Of a stretch of DNA of 8,310 nucleotides, positions 4,942-8,310 are shown in pieces (within the stretch, counting starts at the first letter, position 1; each line of letters begins with the position of its first letter). A program made the translations under genes and the position numbers. The notes under the pieces were generated by a model. That model saw nothing but the letters and a program-made list of their open reading frames with translations. It was not told the DNA's origin and did no database searches. Origin of the DNA: Kiritimatiellia bacterium (GTDB lineage Bacteria > Verrucomicrobiota > Kiritimatiellia > RFP12 > UBA1067); the NCBI GenBank assembly GCA_017479035.1, contig JAFVCR010000207.1:1-8310 (forward strand), written 5' to 3'.

Positions 4942-6096
4942 CTATAGGTTCTTTGGTATCAGATATGCCGCAAGCGCAAAGCACACCGCAACCGGCAGCC
5001 ATATCAGCCACCACGGATGCAGTTCCGCATGGGTGTCCAGTGCGCCCGTCAAGATCGCCACGAGATAATACCCCAGTGCCACCGCAAGGCTCACCGCCAT
5101 GCCAATGGTGGACTCTTTGCGCTGTGCGCGTATGCCAAGCGGCGCGCCCACGAGCACAAAGCAAATGCTTGCGAATGCGAACACGAGCCGCTTGGCGAAT
5201 TCGGTTTTCATTTCGCTTATGTGCTTTTTCATGGACTTGCGCATTTTTCTGGCGGTGGCGGCGTGCTCTTCGTCCGCATCGAAACGCGCAAGCCGCACAT
5301 CGCTTGCGGCATCGCGCGCGGCACGCTCCGCCTTGAAAATCTCGGCGAGCATCTCCCAAAAACGGTAATCCTTCTCGCGGCGCTTGTATGTGGAGGACTT
5401 TAGCGCATCCTTTATCACATACGAAATCTTCCCCGCGCGCCCCATGCCCGGATTGTGCGCATCCATCGGCTCGATGGTCACGTCGTGCAGGTCGAGGCGG
5501 ATGTCGCGCCCTTCGCTACGCACCTGCGCCTTCGATGCGGTAATGAGCCGCTCTACATGCGGATCGGTGTTGTCCGTCACCACAAGCCCGTATAGCCACT
5601 CGCCGTCTTTGCGGTCGAAATACGCCTTGGCCTTGGGGAAGTCGTCTATCACATGCCCGGGTTGCAGGAGATCAAGGCCGTTGCCCACGGTGAGGCGTTT
5701 GGCGAGATTGCGCCGCACCTCGTGCCCGCGCGGGACTATTTCGTTGTTGATGAACACTCCCAGCAGCGTTGCGCACAACGCAAACGCCAGCGGCCAGCGC
5801 ATCACGGTGAGCAGGTTTACGCCGCAGGCGCGCATCGCGGCGATTTCGCTGTCCGCGCTCATGCGCGAGAATGTAAGCACGCTCGAGACAAGCAGCGCAA
5901 GAGGAATCGTCCACTGCATTGTTTCGGGAATGCACACCAGCGCAAAACGCCCCACCAGCCCAAGCGGGATGCCGTCTAGGATATACGAGGTGATCTGCAC
6001 CATCAACCCTATCGTAAGCACGAACGACAACACCAGGAACGCCAGGAAAAAGGCGGTGAAGAAACTCCCGAAGACATATCTCTCTAGCGTTTTCAT
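4942..6096 (-). CDS. LptF/LptG-family LPS export ABC permease
   Basis: A 384-residue inner-membrane protein of the YjgP/YjgQ (LptF/LptG) family. With the ATPase LptB it pulls LPS out of the inner membrane toward the LptC-LptA bridge. Three N-terminal helices are visible (about 9-37, 51-77 and 97-120) with the family features PLALLVSSVLTFSRMSADSE and AMRACGVN. Residues ~135-235 form the periplasmic beta-jellyroll. A charged helical stretch (~238-300) follows, then three C-terminal helices (~303-324, 331-352, 362-382) beginning EFAKRLVFAFAS and containing GAPLGIRAQRK. Six helices and ~380 residues fit the family. LptF and LptG cannot be told apart with confidence from this sequence, so no symbol is given. 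It is first in the operon with lpxA and murF. Its start has no ribosome binding site; the predicted promoter places the transcript start ~2 nt before the ATG. Confidence 0.95.
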   Translation of the reverse strand: MKTLERYVFGSFFTAFFLAFLVLSFVLTIGLMVQITSYILDGIPLGLVGRFALVCIPETMQWTIPLALLVSSVLTFSRMSADSEIAAMRACGVNLLTVMRWPLAFALCATLLGVFINNEIVPRGHEVRRNLAKRLTVGNGLDLLQPGHVIDDFPKAKAYFDRKDGEWLYGLVVTDNTDPHVERLITASKAQVRSEGRDIRLDLHDVTIEPMDAHNPGMGRAGKISYVIKDALKSSTYKRREKDYRFWEMLAEIFKAERAARDAASDVRLARFDADEEHAATARKMRKSMKKHISEMKTEFAKRLVFAFASICFVLVGAPLGIRAQRKESTIGMAVSLAVALGYYLVAILTGALDTHAELHPWWLIWLPVAVCFALAAYLIPKNL

Positions 6097-6104
6097 TTGC
6101 CGCT

Positions 6105-6133
6105 ATTCTACCAAAACCCCACCGCCATTGCAA
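6105..6133 (-). promoter_or_regulatory. Predicted promoter of the LPS/murein operon, nearly leaderless
   Basis: On the minus strand TTGCAA (6133-6128) lies 17 nt from TAGAAT (6110-6105), which is preceded by TGG (extended -10). Transcription seven nt downstream would begin near 6098, only ~2 nt before the ATG at 6096. No Shine-Dalgarno sequence is found there, which agrees with leaderless translation initiation. Confidence 0.65.
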
Positions 6134-6194
6134 GTGTTAGTGTGCGGCCTAGAACATGCGCGGCAGGTTTGTGGTTTCTCCCGCGAAAGGGGTA

Positions 6195-6223
6195 TTGAAT
6201 CGGCTCGATAGTTGTGCTAGTAT
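6195..6223 (+). promoter_or_regulatory. Predicted leaderless promoter of the GH127 gene
   Basis: TTGAAT (6195-6200), a 17-nt spacer and TAGTAT (6218-6223), preceded by TGC, form an extended -10 promoter. Seven nt beyond the -10 is position 6230, which is the A of the start codon. No ribosome binding site precedes the ATG. It is divergent from the operon promoter at 6105-6133; the two share a 133-nt intergenic region with no further recognisable operator. Confidence 0.6.
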
Positions 6224-6229
6224 CTGCGC

Positions 6230-8047
6230 ATGAAAACGAAACGATCCTTTTTCCTGTTGCAGTTTGCACTTGCATGCACGGCGGCGGCAACGCTGGAAGT
6301 GCGGCTTTTGCCATCGTGCACCAAAGATGCCATGATGCGCGAACGCACTGCGATGGAAGCGATGCATCCGCTTGCCCTTACGCGCACGTTTCGCGCCAAT
6401 GCCGGCCTCGCACCGCTTGCGGAGGACGAATTCGTGGCGTCTCTCGGCGGATGGGAAGCGCCCGACATGGAAATACGCGGCCATACCTGCGGGCACTGGC
6501 TCTCCGGCATGGCCTCATTGTATGAAGCCACCAAGGACGCCTCCGTGCGCAACCGCGCGGCGGAAGTGGTGCACATCTTGCACGAATGCCAAAATGCGCT
6601 TGGCAACGGCTATCTCTCCGCATTCCCGGAATCCGACATCGACAAAATCATACGCGGCGAGCGCGTGTGGGCACCGTGGTATGTAATCCACAAGATCTTT
6701 GCGGGGCTGCTCGATCAATATGAAATCTGCGGCAACGAAGAGGCTCTCGCCGTGGCTGCGCGATTGGGAGACTGGGCTTGCGCCAAGGTATTGCCGCTAT
6801 CGCCGGAAGAGGCCGCCACAATGCGCAAGCGCGAATTCGGCGGGATTGCAGAATCGTTGCTGGTGCTCTCGCGCATCACGGGCGAGGATAAATACCGTGC
6901 GGCAGCGGGCGTGTTCCACGATCCTGCGGTGATGGATGCACTCGATGCGCGTGAGGATCGCCTCAACGGCCGCCATGCAAACACGTTCATCCCCAAAGTG
7001 ATAGCGGACATGGAAATGTGGCGGCAAACTGGAGACGATGCCGCGCGTGCACGTGCGGAGTTCTTTTGGGAAACGGTGCTTGCGCACTATATGTACGCAC
7101 CCGGCTGCGTTTCCACGAAGGAGGCATTTCGCGGGCCGGACAGGCAAGGGGATTTTCTCACCGGCGTTACCGGGGAGACGTGCTGCACATACAACCTCCT
7201 AAAACTTTCGCGCCGCCTTTTCGCAGCCGATCCACGCCCGAAAATAGCCGACTACCAAGAGCGCGCGTTGTGGAACCACATCCTCGCGCAAATGGAACCG
7301 GTCGACGGCCGCCTCACATATTTCTTACCGGTAGCAACCGGCACATACAAACTCCAGCACCGCTCCAACGATGCGTTCTGGTGCTGCTGCGGCTCCGCAA
7401 TGGAATCCCACACGCGCTACCACCGCATGATATTCGCCGAAAAAGACGGCACGCTGTATCTCAACAACTTCATACCATGCATCGCCAAATGGAACGGCCT
7501 TGAAATACGCCTCGCCACCGATTTCCCCGCCGGAGACAAAGCCACGCTTGAGATTCTCTCCGGCGAAGCGGAGGCCTCCATCGCCGTGCGCACGCCTTTC
7601 TGGGCAGCCTCCAACACCACCGGCAGATCGTTCTACAAAACCTGCTCCCGCAGATGGAAGAAAGGCGACATCGTGGAAGTGGATCTACGCTGCTCGCTCC
7701 GCACCGAGTCTCCCGCCGGCGCGCCGGAACGCAAAGCCGTTTTCTACGGCCCGATTCTCATGGTTGGCCGCCTCGGCACGGACGGCATGCGCAAGAATGC
7801 ATTGCGCTCGCAAAACTACTACACTCACGACTACACCATCCCCGGGCATCTCCGCTCCATCCCTTTCGAGCCGCTCGAATCGTGGACGCGTATTTCCGGC
7901 AGCCGCCCATACGAACGCGGCATGGACGGTGCATCGCCGGAAATCCCGGAATCGTTCCCTGATCCTGTTTTCACCACTCCTTCCGGGCTTGAGATCGTCC
8001 CCTTTTATTCTCTCCATTCCGAACGCTACGTGATGTATTTCAACTGA
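6230..8047 (+). CDS. GH127-family (DUF1680) glycoside hydrolase, beta-L-arabinofuranosidase-like, secreted
   Basis: 605 residues with a signal peptide (MKTKRSFFLLQFALACTAAA, cleavage near 20). The family includes beta-L-arabinofuranosidases that release terminal arabinofuranose from plant glycans or glycoproteins. Recognisable blocks in order are GGWEAPDMEIRGHTCGHWLS (73-92), GNGYLSAFPE (125-134), WAPWYVIHKIFAGLLDQ (147-163), REFGGIAESLL (201-211), LNGRHANTFIPKVI (245-258), GETCCTYNLLKL (315-326), ERALWNHILAQ (344-354), FWCCCGSAMESH (383-394) and LYLNNFIP (409-416). By analogy with the characterised enzyme HypBA1, E316, C318 and the Cys pair at 385-386 would be the zinc ligands, with one of the Cys as nucleophile, and E298 is a candidate acid/base. 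The third Cys (387) in that motif is unusual. C16 is a poor lipobox. The C-terminal part (~420-605) is beta-rich. Another secreted protein follows 77 nt downstream. The exact sugar substrate is not determinable from sequence. Confidence 0.93.
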   Translation: MKTKRSFFLLQFALACTAAATLEVRLLPSCTKDAMMRERTAMEAMHPLALTRTFRANAGLAPLAEDEFVASLGGWEAPDMEIRGHTCGHWLSGMASLYEATKDASVRNRAAEVVHILHECQNALGNGYLSAFPESDIDKIIRGERVWAPWYVIHKIFAGLLDQYEICGNEEALAVAARLGDWACAKVLPLSPEEAATMRKREFGGIAESLLVLSRITGEDKYRAAAGVFHDPAVMDALDAREDRLNGRHANTFIPKVIADMEMWRQTGDDAARARAEFFWETVLAHYMYAPGCVSTKEAFRGPDRQGDFLTGVTGETCCTYNLLKLSRRLFAADPRPKIADYQERALWNHILAQMEPVDGRLTYFLPVATGTYKLQHRSNDAFWCCCGSAMESHTRYHRMIFAEKDGTLYLNNFIPCIAKWNGLEIRLATDFPAGDKATLEILSGEAEASIAVRTPFWAASNTTGRSFYKTCSRRWKKGDIVEVDLRCSLRTESPAGAPERKAVFYGPILMVGRLGTDGMRKNALRSQNYYTHDYTIPGHLRSIPFEPLESWTRISGSRPYERGMDGASPEIPESFPDPVFTTPSGLEIVPFYSLHSERYVMYFN

Positions 8048-8072
8048 ACAATCCGCAACCCAAAAGTCCGCC

Positions 8073-8101
8073 TTGACATGTCCGCCGATTTTTGGTAGGG
8101 T
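8073..8101 (+). promoter_or_regulatory. Predicted promoter of the downstream partial gene
   Basis: A perfect TTGACA (8073-8078), a 17-nt spacer and TAGGGT (8096-8101) preceded by TGG form an extended -10 promoter. Predicted transcription starts near 8108, leaving a ~17-nt leader that carries AGGAGGA (8114-8120), 4 nt before the ATG at 8125. The gene can therefore be transcribed independently of the GH127 gene, whose stop lies only ~25 nt upstream of the -35. No terminator is visible between the two. Confidence 0.7.
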
Positions 8102-8124
8102 GTGGACAAAATCAGGAGGATATA

Positions 8125-8310
8125 ATGGATTTTGCAAATGTTCGATATATATTGCCGATGATTGCGGCAGGAGGTCTTGCGATGTGCGCTGCAGCCGGAG
8201 TGGACGTAATACCCGCGCCATTGCGCGTTGTGGAGAAAGATGGCGTTACCGAAACAGGCCCCGCATACGGAGCGAAGATCGCCAAATTCTCCCGCGACAA
8301 CTCTATCCCC
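8125..8310 (+). CDS. Secreted protein, N-terminal part only; possibly a GH20 beta-N-acetylhexosaminidase
   Basis: 62 codons without a stop run off the window edge. The product starts MDFANVRYILPMIAAGGLAMCAAAGVDVIP. One Arg, a hydrophobic stretch and AAAG suggest a Sec signal peptide cleaved near residue 23-25. The mature start, VDVIPAPLRVVEKDG (26-40), resembles the opening strand of the GH20 N-terminal domain, where an IIPxPxxV segment is followed by a short turn and another strand. This is a short match and other secreted enzymes can begin similarly. The strong AGGAGGA ribosome binding site and dedicated promoter support the start. Position beside a GH127 enzyme fits a glycan-degradation locus. 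It is a real gene start with fair certainty; the family call is tentative. Confidence 0.75.
   Translation, partial: MDFANVRYILPMIAAGGLAMCAAAGVDVIPAPLRVVEKDGVTETGPAYGAKIAKFSRDNSIP

Noticed and set aside
5384..6211. A 275-codon plus-strand frame opposite the LptF/LptG gene
   Set aside because: Antisense to a confidently identified membrane protein; Ser/Arg-rich, with no recognisable domain.
6260..6290. Lipoprotein signal at C16 of the GH127 protein
   Set aside because: The residues before the Cys (A-L-A) do not fit a good lipobox, and a standard signal peptidase site follows at AAA.

Overview
The window reads as chromosomal DNA of a GC-rich, didermic (LPS-making) bacterium. Lipid A synthesis (lpxA), an LPS-export permease (LptF/LptG family) and peptidoglycan synthesis (murF) sit in one operon. 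Around them are secreted proteins with Sec-type signal peptides, including a GH127-family glycosidase and the start of a second probable glycosidase. The secreted LamG-like protein architecture, the carbohydrate-active enzymes and the kinds of small intergenic repeats suggest the PVC superphylum, most likely Kiritimatiellota or Verrucomicrobiota. That placement is inference; no rRNA or other decisive marker is present.

Layout. (1) 13-153, minus: a gene for a 46-residue peptide, mostly signal sequence, with its own ribosome binding site and extended -10 promoter. (2) 154-580: intergenic DNA with a two-copy 89-bp-period repeat, many 9-nt units, and a 14-bp perfect hairpin that probably terminates the next gene. 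(3) 581-2380, minus: a 599-residue acidic secreted protein with a LamG-like N-terminal half, driven by a near-consensus promoter at 2455-2483. (4) 2381-2850: intergenic DNA, most of it a mosaic of three small repeat families bounded by inverted heptad-repeat arrays. (5) 6096 down to 2851, minus: the envelope operon lptF/G-like, lpxA, murF, with 22- and 17-nt gaps. (6) 6097-6229: a divergent promoter region where both predicted transcripts start at or within about 2 nt of the start codon. (7) 6230-8047, plus: a GH127-type beta-L-arabinofuranosidase-like enzyme. (8) 8125 to the end, plus: a second secreted protein, cut by the window edge, whose N-terminus resembles GH20 beta-hexosaminidases.

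How the parts work together. The three minus-strand envelope genes supply lipid A acylation, LPS transport to the outer membrane, and the last cytoplasmic step of the peptidoglycan monomer. The plus-strand genes look like a glycan-degradation locus unrelated to the operon apart from sharing its divergent promoter region. The two minus-strand secreted-protein genes share a -10/leader block and may be expressed together. The least explained parts are the two repeat-rich intergenic regions.
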